Of a stretch of 64,000 nucleotides of DNA, positions 1 to 9,495 are shown piece after piece. The DNA comes from Phymatolithon calcareum (taxonomy: Eukaryota; Rhodophyta; Florideophyceae; Hapalidiales), in assembly GCA_977006965.1 (NCBI GenBank), contig OZ345364.1, forward strand, positions 2,108,001-2,172,000. Direction: 5' to 3'. The translations under genes were made by a program, and so were the position numbers. Below the pieces are notes generated by a model that did no database searches, had not been told where the DNA came from, and saw only the letters and a list, made by a program, of their open reading frames with translations. Numbering within the stretch: position 1 is the first letter of the stretch; each line of letters begins with the position of its first letter.

Positions 1-1416
1 AGCTTTTGTGCCCTTCTGAGGAGCATGTGATAGCGACTGTAGACGATAAACAGGCGTTTCGCGATGAAGACTGGCAAAGATGAGCACTGTAAGCAGCCCT
101 GGACGGTACCGCGCTTTGCCAGTGATGGCTCGGTTCAAGCTGTTGAGCGTCTGAAATGTCATCGTCAGCATTCTCTGCCTTGACGTTGACAATATTGGCT
201 GTCTTAATCTTAGTCTTCTTCAAAGGATGACGAATTAGGCCACGTTTCACGCGATGTGACATGCTCGCGCGACCATTGATTTTTTCCGCAAGTACATTCT
301 GAACCATACCACTCAACGTTTTTTACTTCGAAATGGCTCCGTATAATCTGGAGCACTCTGCGAGACCGGTTACCGATGTTGCCTTATTGTGTACTGATGT
401 ACCGACCCCGCGCGGTCGGTGTTTTTTTCCTGGAATGGCAGGTCTGGTACTTTTGAGTGACCAGCATATTTTCGTTGCTAGCGCCGAGCAAAGCGAATTT
501 AAGGTAGTAGTGTGGATACTCCTCGCACAGAACATAAGCAAGGCTTTACGAATATGGCGTGAGCGATCTGTTTCGACTTTGCTTTAAGGATTTTTTCGAG
601 CTTTCAAATCGCCCCTCAATTGAGGGGATCCGTCAAATAGACACTAGGGGTATACAAGTAGCTGGCGCACACACCTTCAGCGACGGTGGGACTAATTACC
701 TTCCGTTGCGCCGATTTGTTTTCCTTCCCTTATTTGTACTAGATCATCGGCACTCTGCTGCACATTGGACTCTGACCCGCAATTCTGTTCCAGCTGGGAA
801 TGAACGTACTTCTTTTTTTCAAGTCGATCGGCATCCACGTCTGAAGAGATACATCATAAACGCTGTTGCATCCCATTTGCCCCGCCTAAACAAAAGCGCA
901 GTATTCTGATAAGACTATCTACGAGCTAAAGACTGGTTGCCATTTTGAATGATACGATGTTAGGTACTGATTTGGCGAGAGAAGGGTTTGACCGGACCGA
1001 ACGGACCGCAAACGAAAAAAGACAAGTTTCCGGCGCGGGCGCGGGCGCCCGCGCCGGCGCAAGTGGCCGCAGCGATAAAGCTGCACAAAGCGCTCCTTCC
1101 GACGGTAATCCCGCCGGAAATGGCGGACGCGATCGTGAACGCGCACGCCAGGGACTCGGCGAATCGAGAACTTGCCACACTTGAAATGCCAGACCCAAGC
1201 CCGCCGTCGCAAGATTTCGAGAAAATCTTGCGAATTTAAGCGGATTTGATACAGGCCGGCTATCATACCGGTCCGGCCCGTTCACCTGTGCGTCACAGAT
1301 AGGAACCAAGAGCTCAGTCAGGAATTTTTCCCCGCTACAGTGCAGGGTTTTTTTTGAACTGGCAAGAGCTGTGATCCGGCCTCCCCGTGGGAGAAGACTA
1401 TCACCTTCTGGTAGTA
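1..1416. other. Gene-poor stretch with one GC-rich coding-like fragment
   Basis: I find no convincing complete gene here. The only coding-like piece is the open frame at 988-1239 (+), which starts without an ATG, is GC-rich, and ends ...QDFEKILRI before a TAA. It could be the 3' end of a broken gene, but I do not recognise it. A strongly GC-rich palindrome lies near 1030-1060. The sequence at about 605-700 resembles 7590-7690 (shared word 'tagacacta' in a similar setting), which suggests both are old copies of a dispersed repeat. Confidence 0.3.
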
Positions 1417-2459
1417 TGGTAGTACATGGTTTCCGCCCTGAGTGGTGTGCCGCAACGCTCAAGGAAGCTGGGAGAGAAGACAGAAGAAGATGAAAGAAGG
1501 CAGCAAGATGACTAGCTACCGTGAGCGTCCTAAATGGTTTCCAACCCGGGGCATCCCTTTGAAGGACGGCGATTGAAGATTGGCTATGTAGCGATATAGA
1601 TGTTAAGCTTCCCCAAGGTCTGCACATTGTGCAGCTTGGGCAGCTGTTGTGACATCAAGTACCACTCGTATCTGTTAAGTCTACTGGAGCCGTAAGGATG
1701 TGGAGTTGTTTACCAGCTCTGATAAATCCCGCAATAAAAGAAAGAAAGAAAGAAAGGTACTGATTTTTCAAAACACTTGCTTGGTCAGAGACGCCGTAGG
1801 TCCGGATGCAGTGCGTTCAGCAAAGGTGGTCGTCGTAAGAGTAAGGTTATCTTTCAGTATCCTTGAGTGTAGGCTGATGATTGGTATAGTTGCTCGTGTC
1901 TTTCCTAAGAAGAGTCTATTTCTTATGGTCTTTCAAATTTCGTTTCATACCATTCGGAAGCTGCGGCAGTAGACATGCCGTGGTCGCAGTTGGTCGCCGT
2001 TGTCGATCTCAAAATACAACTTTGAGCAGCAAATGAAACAAGGCCCTGACGATTCTCGTGCGAAAGCTGTCGTGTACACCACTCCCGCGCACCGATGCGA
2101 AAATGTACACGATTACTGTTTCTTTCCTTCTTTCTTTTATTGCGGGATTTATCAGAGCTGGTAAACAACTCCACATCCTTACGGCTCCAGTAGACTTAAC
2201 AGATACGAGTGGTACTTGATGTCACAACAGCTGCCCAAGCTGCACAATGTGCAGACCTTGGGGAAGCTTAACATCTATATCGCTACATAGCCAATCTTCA
2301 GTCGCCGTCCTTCAAAGGGATGCCCCGGGTTGGAAACCATTTAGGACGCTCACGGTAGCTAGTCATCTCGCTGCCTTCTTTCATCTTCTTCTGTCTTCTC
2401 TCCCAGCTTCCTTGAGCGTTGCGGCACACCACTCAGGGCGGAATCCATGTTCTACCATA
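1417..2459. repeat. Long near-perfect inverted repeat (two 341-bp arms, 361-bp spacer)
   Basis: Positions 1417-1757 are the reverse complement of 2119-2459 with only a handful of differences. The inner ends of both arms are a (ctttc)n-like purine/pyrimidine tract. The 361-bp spacer (1758-2118) has no recognisable gene. The arms would fold into a very long hairpin. Open frames in the arms (both beginning MCRPWGSLTS) are mirror images of each other and are probably not genes. A foldback-type transposon or a recent inverted duplication are both possible. Confidence 0.85.
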
Positions 2460-2559
2460 GATTACTGTTTCACCCTCTCATCTCTGTTTCCTTGTGCCTT
2501 ATTGCTCTCTCGTCTGCTCGTTTCTACATTCGAAGATTTTCTCTCCTTCTTGGAATCCA

Positions 2560-3255
2560 ACAGAAAGAGGAAAGTTCCGTACGATCTTCCCGGGTCCACG
2601 TCCAGCGATCATCAGACTCCGGAAAACACGACACTCCAAATAACAGATAGTGAGCATTCGGTCGCTTCCCTCCCAATTAGCACAATGATTCTCGCAGAAA
2701 AGTTCTGTGATGCCGTACCAATCCTTCTGATGAATCTCAAGGAGTACCTCGGAAGATATCAGCTGACCCAAGAGTAGATTAATATCACTGAAAAGGATCT
2801 CGACTAGTTACTTTTTGCAACAGAGTAACGTTCCCAGCCGCTGACTTGTGTCAGTCCGATAACTATCCGTTCCTTGTAAGTTTACCAGGCACACTCTATG
2901 TAGTTAGACTATTTATGTAAAGAAGCTCTCTCCAGCAGAGGTACTTCACCATGAAGTAAAGATCAACCCTCTCAACAAAACACCATCAACTGGTTACACT
3001 TTTCTTCACCATTTTCTTTTACGACGACATGGTATAGACAACGCGTCAATAGAGCTTCGACCTTGAGCCTCAGAAGAAATCTGAATAGTGGACCCCCTAG
3101 CTTTTCCCTCCACCGTGTTTCTGCGACAGGATTTTTTTAGCTAGGGCTACGATGTTAATCCGGGTTACACGGATTTGAGTAGATTATCGAATCTACAAGA
3201 GCGTAGCGGCTGAAACGAATCACCCTTGTAGTCTCATGATTGTTTCTGAGGGAGT
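2560..3255 (+). repeat. Left arm of an older long inverted repeat
   Basis: This segment aligns, in reverse complement, with about 6000-6530 at roughly 80-85% identity by eye. Shared blocks include the stretch around 'gatttgagtagattatcga' (3173-3191 here) and the stretch containing 'cctcagaagaaatctga'. It carries about 180 bp (roughly 2815-2995) missing from the other arm and bounded by a short repeated word (ctagttactttt / tggttacacttt), so it looks like a later insertion or tandem gain. Confidence 0.7.
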
Positions 3256-4320
3256 TTAGTAACTTCAAAATTCATAAAAGGCGCAATTTCTGAGCACTCC
3301 CAGCCGTCTGAGACAAGCAAAAGCATTACTAGATTTTGTATCCCTTCGATAAATTTGGACTCTCAATCTTCGTCTTCTGCAATGTCAAGTCCATGCATTT
3401 TACATATCGAAACATCTCAAGCCGACGCCACGAATGACGAAAGCTGTTGCATGCTGTGGCCTCCGTCCTCGAGACATTTTATAGGCTCGGACGCGGCAAA
3501 GACCCCTTGGTGCCCCTCTGTCAATGAAGAGCTGCTCACAATCTTTCACGCCACCTGCCTATATCAATGAGGTGTTTACAATAGCATAACCTTTTCGGTT
3601 ATTACTTCACCCACTGCTTTCTTTGATCCCGTTTTGAACTTGTTCTTCGGTACTGCGACGTATGCGATTTGTGGTCTTGTATCGCCACGCAGTTGCTGCC
3701 TTTTTGCGAATGATGGAGGAAGCAGGAGATCAATCCCCATTGTCGACCTATGCCCAATCTAGAAATGCGTAACTGATCAAAACGAGATGAGCTGAAGGCA
3801 CTGACAAAGACGGGTCAGACCAGAAAAGAGCGTGAGACGGAAGAAGTACCTGGAATACGTAGAGGAATAGCGAAGAAGGGAAGAGGACCTGGAAGACCTA
3901 ACGAATTATATTGAGTATATCAGGAAAGCGGAGCACCTGAAACACTAGAACAATAGGAAGAAGGTATAGTGTCGAAGAAGTGGCGATTAGAAGAGACATC
4001 TAGAATCTGGGAGGCCGAAGAAGGACGGATAGTTTAAGTCCCTGTAGACAAGACGAACAAGCTACCAGGAGTGCTACATATAAGGGACAGAACTATGATT
4101 TTAACGAGACCTAAGCTCGGGAGAAAATCAAATTTGGGTGCATACTTTGGAACGAGTGCAGTGATCCAGCTCGTTGCCTCCACCGCTTACTAAGGTCCTT
4201 GGCGATGGAATGAGAGACCGAAAATGAATGCAAAAGATGAACCCGAGCCCTTACAGGGAGAGAAATGCACATCAAGGAGATCTTAAGAGGCTAGAGTGTG
4301 TTAGATATGGAAGGCAGCGA

Positions 4321-4433
4321 GAAGCAACCCTGTTACTCAAATTGAGGTTTGGAGAGCTTTTAAAAATAAAACAGTTAGCGTTTTTCTGCAATAAAAGAAA
4401 AGAAAGAAAAATAAAACAACGTATATCCCGAGC
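4321..4433 (+). repeat. Dispersed short repeat, copy 1
   Basis: The words 'cctgttactcaaattgagg' and 'ggagctttt'-like, then a block ending 'tatatccc', recur at 17560-17627. This copy contains an extra insertion of about 45 bp in the middle that includes an A/G-rich tract resembling the inner end of the 1417-1757 repeat arm. Confidence 0.6.
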
Positions 4434-4595
4434 AACGAGATAGATTAAGGGAAAAGTTAAGTGCATTTTTTTTAATCGCAACGTGGTTGTATTGGTACCT
4501 TCAGTATATTGGTGGGTTCATGATTCCTGTGCCTGCTCTTCAATACTCCAAATGTCCTACAATCGAAACAATGTTTCTTGTCTTCAGCACTGCTG

Positions 4596-4676
4596 AAGGC
4601 AAGACTCTAACAAGCAGAAACACCAACGTCTGCTGAAGCAACAGACGTTGATGTTTTTTCTTGTTAGAGTCGCCTT
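4596..4676. other. Long imperfect stem-loop
   Basis: The left arm (4596-4632) pairs with the right arm (4642-4676) around a 9-nt loop at 4633-4641. About 33 of 37 positions match. The innermost 9 bp (caacgtctg / cagacgttg) are perfect, and 'gactctaacaag' pairs perfectly near the base. The size is like a small-RNA precursor or a miniature foldback element. No expression evidence is available. Confidence 0.6.
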
Positions 4677-5135
4677 TAAGCCTTGTGATCCTCCAAGGTC
4701 GATGACCTTCCACACATATGTCAGGACGTTGTGCGGCAGTCTGAACGGCTCTCTCAATGTCCCCTCTGAGTCAAAAATATCGCCTCCTTGTTCCATGTTT
4801 CACGTCATCCCCAGCTTTTGGTCCCAATGACTGGCGTGTTCTAGTCACGTTGTGTAATTGTAGGAAGCGATTGCATTCGCATGTCAATATCAACTCTACG
4901 ATTCCCTTCTTGTCCAGTCATAAGCACCAGAACTCATCTACTTCCCCCCTAAGAAACTTCCATCTGTCTGACACTTTGAATAATATTACGGTTGTCTTTG
5001 TGAAAGATAATTTGGGACAAGATGTTTACTGGAGCTAAAACTAGTTTAGAATTTGACGTTGGTTCTAGTTCGCTGTCCCTTCGTCAGTAAAACTTACAGC
5101 ACTCAGACGTCCATGCAAGGAAGAGACCGAGCTCC

Positions 5136-5555
5136 TTAATCGCCACCCTCCTTCTCGTAAATCTCAACGTTGCAGAGGCACGGAATCGCATGTTTAATAT
5201 TCTGGAAGATGTCCTCCACGTCCTCCAAAATGTACTCTTCCAGAATAGCGGCATCTGGAAGATACTCCTTCATAGCACCGAGCACCTTCTGAATTTGCTC
5301 TTCGTGATTGATGATGTCTATCGGGTCTTAACCCAAGGATACGGCCATGGCCACGATTAAACCATGAAGGTCGGGGTTCGAAGGACGATCACGAAGCTCA
5401 TATATCGCATGAGCCCCTTCCCCGTCACATTTGAATCCAACACCGAAGTATTAACGCCCACAAAACTCTGCGTATACGGTCCCCAAGGTGCCCTCCTCGG
5501 TCGCTTCGGCAGCTTCCCTAATGTTGTTGCAGAGATCCTTCAGAAGTTTATCCAT
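5136..5555 (-). pseudogene. Small 140-codon gene broken by two in-frame TAA codons
   Basis: One frame stays coding-like from an ATG at 5555-5553 (MDKLLKDLCNNIREAAEA...) to a TAA at 5138-5136. It is interrupted by TAA at codon 35 (5453-5451) and codon 76 (5330-5328). The translation is acidic and amphipathic (for example KEYLPDAAILEEYILEDVE) and reads smoothly through both stops without frame change. A TATA box (TATAAAA on the minus strand, 5645-5639) sits about 85 bp upstream of the ATG. I do not recognise the family. I favour a pseudogene with two point nonsense mutations. Confidence 0.55.
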
Positions 5556-5638
5556 TATGAAGGACAATGTACCTGCGTGTGCGCTCTGTTGGTTTCGGAA
5601 ATGGATAGAGTGGGGCAGACTCCCTTGCGGACCGCCCC

Positions 5639-5645
5639 TTTTATA
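5639..5645 (-). promoter_or_regulatory. TATA box upstream of the 5136-5555 pseudogene
   Basis: The minus strand reads TATAAAA followed by a G/C-rich stretch, about 85 bp upstream of the ATG at 5555. The position suits a eukaryotic core promoter. No functional evidence. Confidence 0.35.
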
Positions 5646-5999
5646 GGGAAATTTCTCGGACTAGAAGTGAAGATTGCACTTATTCTCCTGAAAAACAAGT
5701 GCAATATGCAGCTCCGCTCCACTCTTCTGAAGGTGTTAACATGTAAATTCGAAATTTACCGATGTCATGCGGTTATTTTAGTTCGTGTGCCACACCGCCC
5801 TCACTAAATTTCGTGTGTCTTGATTTCGCCTTGGCAGAATCCGATCATTGAAATCTCGACCTACTTGCGTAGAGCAGTTCGCACTATAAATTCAACTCTA
5901 CCATTAAAACTGGAATTTGGCACCTCCGTTGTAACCTCTGAGGAGCACAGGGTCCGCATCACGGACCAATTTTTTTGAATTTGGAATTTATCAAACGTC

Positions 6000-6530
6000 C
6001 TCAGAAACACTCATGAAACTGCAAGTGAGATGTGTTTCAGCCACTACGCTCTTGTAGCTTCGATAATCTACTCAAATCCATGTACGCCGGGTTTAATGTC
6101 ATATCCCTAGCTGCAAAACCCCTGCCCTAGAAAAGCGGTGGAGGGAAAAGCTTGGGGTCCACTGATCAGATTTCTTCTGAGGCTCAAGGTCGTAGCTCTA
6201 TTGACGGATTGTCTATATCATGTCGTCGTAAAAAGAAAATGGTGGAGAAAAGCAACTGGTCGAGAGCTTTTTCAGTGATACTAATCTACTCTTGGGTCAG
6301 CAGATATCTTCCGAGGTACTCCTCAAGATTGATCATGACGTTTGGTACGGTATCACCGACCTTTTCTGCGAGAAGTGTTGTGCACATTGGGGAAAACCGA
6401 CCGAATACCCACTTACTGTTTATTGGAATGTCCTGTTTTCCGGCGTCTGATGATCGCTGGACATGGACCCGGGAAGATCATACGGAATTTTGCTCTTTCT
6501 GTTGGACTCCAAGATGTTTCCTTCGTCTTT
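6000..6530 (-). repeat. Right arm of the older long inverted repeat
   Basis: This is the reverse-complement partner of 2560-3255. Both copies encode a similar short peptide region (MIAGHGPGKIIRN here, MIAGRGPGKIVRN on the minus strand of the left arm), so the repeat may derive from a coding element. Each copy is interrupted by stops and shifts. Confidence 0.7.
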
Positions 6531-7973
6531 GACAGGGAGCCGCCTTCTCCGTCCCATATAAAACATACTCCCACCCTTCCTCCGTCTCAAGAAAGCGAAG
6601 TACAGGCTCCTATGCACCTACTGGCTATCCCATCGCTTCCCATACCCCCATCAAGAGAAAAATAGATCAGAAGACAGCACACTCTATCACACGCTAAATG
6701 AGATGTCAATCCTCATGCTAAACAATCCCGCTTAGAGCAAGAAAAAAACCAGGTTGCAAACTGCAGTCGACGCGATCCAGGAGATCTGCTCCATTACTAT
6801 TGACCATGAGCCAGGTACTGTTTCTCATGACGTACAGTGGTTCAAGCGCCATGTTCTATGTCCAATTAGGAGAAATATTCCCTTTTATTTCTAGAGAGCT
6901 CGCACTCTTCATGGATATTTTGGTGCGAATACCTCTGCAGCTATGGTGGGGAATTTGCAAAGTCGTGTGCGCTCGCTCGAGCTTAAGGACGCATCTTCTC
7001 GCGTTGCGGTTTCCGTCCCTCATCTTCAAGTAGACGATATATACTATTCTTCCCGTGCTCAAATCGACATGCTTATTCGATGCCACTAAGAGAGTTTGTA
7101 TATGAAGAGGAAATTCCGGGCTCAGAACTGGTTGTTTCGTGTCAACACATTGGTTCCGGCAGCTTGCGTTGTTGACACATCGCTTCTATTCGCTGTTGTC
7201 CATCCAGAGTGCCAGCGTCAAATGACGCGGTGAAGACTAAGCAACTAATAGATAACTCATGAACTCCCGTCTAGTCGTCGACGTTCAGTCAATTCAGATC
7301 CCGTATTTAGGTTCAAGAGCGTTGTTGGAACCCGCTAATTTCTACAAAGAAGACAAGGAGGACTGTGAATTGGATGACGACTTCGCTTGCCGTGCAAATC
7401 AACTATAGTTTGCAAAGTGAGTAAAACGACCCTGGTATGTTCATCATGTCATAAGCTTGATGGAGTGGCAACATGCATCTGTTGCTCTTCAACTGGTTGA
7501 GAATATTTTACCAAGCATGCTGCTGCTGTTCATTAGTTTGACGCCTTTGGCGAGCCCGATAATGGATAGCTTTCGTTTGCAAAACTTATGAACCTCATTC
7601 CCTCAACTGAGCGAAAAATTCCGTCACATAGACACTAGAGGTCGTCAAAGGCAAACACATCCTGCAACCTTACGTTCTATGTGGGAACAAACACTGAATG
7701 CTTCTATTGGAGCTTTTTTCTTTTTTTAAACCTCACATAACTAAGCATCTCCTGAGCCATAATTTCCACAATAAAAATACAGTCACGCTTTATCGAACTC
7801 CCAGCGCAGGCATAGTCCACGACCCCAATCACAGCGTCAATCGTGATGACCGAGTGAAACGTCCCCTACCAAGCATGTTATTTGCAACCCCAATTTGCCC
7901 CAAGAAATCCTCTTGACACGCCCGCACGTCACTGCGGAAATAGTTGCCCATTAAAGCAATTGCTTTGTGTTGA
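6531..7973. other. Intergenic, decayed coding-like fragments
   Basis: A plus-strand frame from about 6780 to 7090 reads coding-like (for example AMVGNLQSRVRSLELKDASS) with stops in it and no known domain. The remainder shows no supported gene. A diverged partner of the 605-700 repeat lies at 7590-7690. Confidence 0.35.
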
Positions 7974-9194
7974 CTACTTTTGATACCTTAAGGCATCAAA
8001 AGTAGCCAACACAAACGTAAATCCCATATTCCCCGCACTGGCAAGCCTCTCAAAAACGGACAACGGCTCACCCCTCGTAACAACTTCAACATCACCGATT
8101 CCAGCCGGAGCGTCCTCGCTCCCAAACGTCGGCACCGGTCTCCCCTCAACCACTGCCCGCACCCACTCACTGACCAGAAATTCCACCGCCCCCGCCGCCT
8201 CGTCATGCGCGCAATGTCCACACGGCTCCAACTCATACAACGAGCAAAGAGGTGCGAGTTTCTTCAACCTAGCGCCCCACACAGGTCCTACCCACGGGTC
8301 ACTTCGCCCATTAATGGCCGCAAGTGGCACCTGCTTCTGTCCGAACGCGTCCGCGACAGTCGCCTCAAACCCTGGCGCGAGCGGCGGCGCAAGCAAAGCT
8401 GCCTGGAACGTGTCCTGCGCCCACTGTGCTCGCGTTGGAGCGAGAATGTGCGCTACCAGCGCATCGGTTACAGCGTCCTTGCGCGCATACACGAGCTGCA
8501 GTGTCTGCCGTACAACCTCTGCGTCGGTCAGTCTTCGCCAGAATGTGCCGAGCACCGCTGCCGCGGCAGCACGCACCAAATACGGCGCCGAGGCCGGCAG
8601 CGCCGTCCAGAACGGTGCAGCGTTGAGCAACACTGCGCCGCGCACAAGGTCCGTGCGTGACGACGCTACAGAGGCGGAGAGTAAACCACCGAGACTGTTT
8701 CCGGCTAGAAATACCGGTTCACCTTCGAGAACTTCCTCGATGAACGCGATTATCTGGTCGCGCCACAGACGGGTGGACACTGTCGCTGCGACTGTACCGT
8801 TTGCCACTTGCGAACGACCTAGACCGAGTTTGTCGACTGCGTATACACGAAAGCCCTGCTCAGAGAGAGAGGAAAGGTTTTGCTCGAAGTGGAAGGCACC
8901 CACGCCAAAACCTGGTACAAATAGGATCACTGGACCTGACGTTCCTGCGTGGCGATAGTGCACTCGGCCAAGGTCGCCCCATTGCCAGAAACCGCTCCGT
9001 GGGACCACCAGGTTTGGTTGGGAAGAGTTTGGCTGTGCATTTGCGGTACAGCGGAGTGGTTGGCGGCGGGATTGAAGCCGGCAGGGTGGTACCCGCGGTC
9101 GCCGGCGGTGCAGAGCGCAATTGCTCCCTTGACGCGATGGGAGAGGGACAGGGAGTACAAACGCGGGCGTGGAATATGCACTCGTGGAGAGCAT
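7974..9194 (-). CDS. Plastid-targeted alpha/beta-fold hydrolase
   Basis: The 406-residue protein belongs to the alpha/beta hydrolase superfamily. After a Ser/Arg/Pro-rich N-terminus of about 50 residues with few acidic residues, typical of a plastid transit peptide, comes the oxyanion-hole segment VILFVPGFGVGAFHF, then DKLGLGRS, the nucleophile elbow GNSLGG (Ser nucleophile), a late aspartate in NGRSDPWVGP, and the catalytic histidine in EPCGHCAHDEA. This order matches plant chloroplast hydrolases of the pheophytinase-like group, which act on ester-linked tetrapyrrole or lipid substrates, but the substrate cannot be told from sequence. The start is the first ATG (MLSTSAYS) and gives a full transit peptide. 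The gene is transcribed away from an AT-rich putative promoter. It could equally be a general esterase. Confidence 0.85.
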   Translation of the reverse strand: MLSTSAYSTPAFVLPVPLPSRQGSNCALHRRRPRVPPCRLQSRRQPLRCTANAQPNSSQPNLVVPRSGFWQWGDLGRVHYRHAGTSGPVILFVPGFGVGAFHFEQNLSSLSEQGFRVYAVDKLGLGRSQVANGTVAATVSTRLWRDQIIAFIEEVLEGEPVFLAGNSLGGLLSASVASSRTDLVRGAVLLNAAPFWTALPASAPYLVRAAAAAVLGTFWRRLTDAEVVRQTLQLVYARKDAVTDALVAHILAPTRAQWAQDTFQAALLAPPLAPGFEATVADAFGQKQVPLAAINGRSDPWVGPVWGARLKKLAPLCSLYELEPCGHCAHDEAAGAVEFLVSEWVRAVVEGRPVPTFGSEDAPAGIGDVEVVTRGEPLSVFERLASAGNMGFTFVLATFDALRYQK

Positions 9195-9273
9195 GTTCGT
9201 TGCTGCGGCGTGCTAGATTCCCACCCGTGTCTGGCTGGAAGTAGACAGCAATTAATTATTGAGGGTATGTGAT

Positions 9274-9285
9274 AAATATATATTT
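9274..9285 (-). promoter_or_regulatory. TATA-like AT run upstream of the hydrolase
   Basis: AAATATATATTT is about 80 bp upstream of the hydrolase ATG, in an otherwise unremarkable 300-bp gap (9195-9495). The position fits a TATA element. Weak evidence. Confidence 0.3.
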
Positions 9286-9495
9286 TTCGGTAAATATGAG
9301 AGCGGTAAGTCCCACGGATAAGATCAAAAATACCGCATCGTGATTCGTAATGCTCTTTTCACAGCCCCATGCCTTCGACTTTCGTGAATATGGAATACGC
9401 ATGCAGCACGATTTTTGCTACTTAAATAAGAATTCAGTTTCTTCAAGTATGCACTCTTCAAACTACATCATCAGACGTCCGCATCATCCAAGTTA

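Larger units (their letters stand above)
3256..5135. other. Decayed region between the inverted repeat arms
   Basis: There is no intact gene. Frames at about 3780-4080 (+) read as lysine/glutamate-rich coding-like sequence broken by several stops, so they may be an eroded gene. The small open frames at 4648-5038 are unsupported. The region also contains a dispersed repeat (4321-4433) and a hairpin (4596-4676), listed separately. Confidence 0.4.

Noticed and set aside
926-2777. Mirror ORFs beginning MCRPWGSLTS as a gene pair
   Set aside because: They are a by-product of the 341-bp inverted repeat, with no domain and low-quality composition.
5136-5555. Alternative genetic code with TAA as a sense codon
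   Set aside because: Intact genes in the window end with TAA (for example the two-domain glycosyltransferase and the 13777 gene region uses standard stops) and contain no internal TAA.
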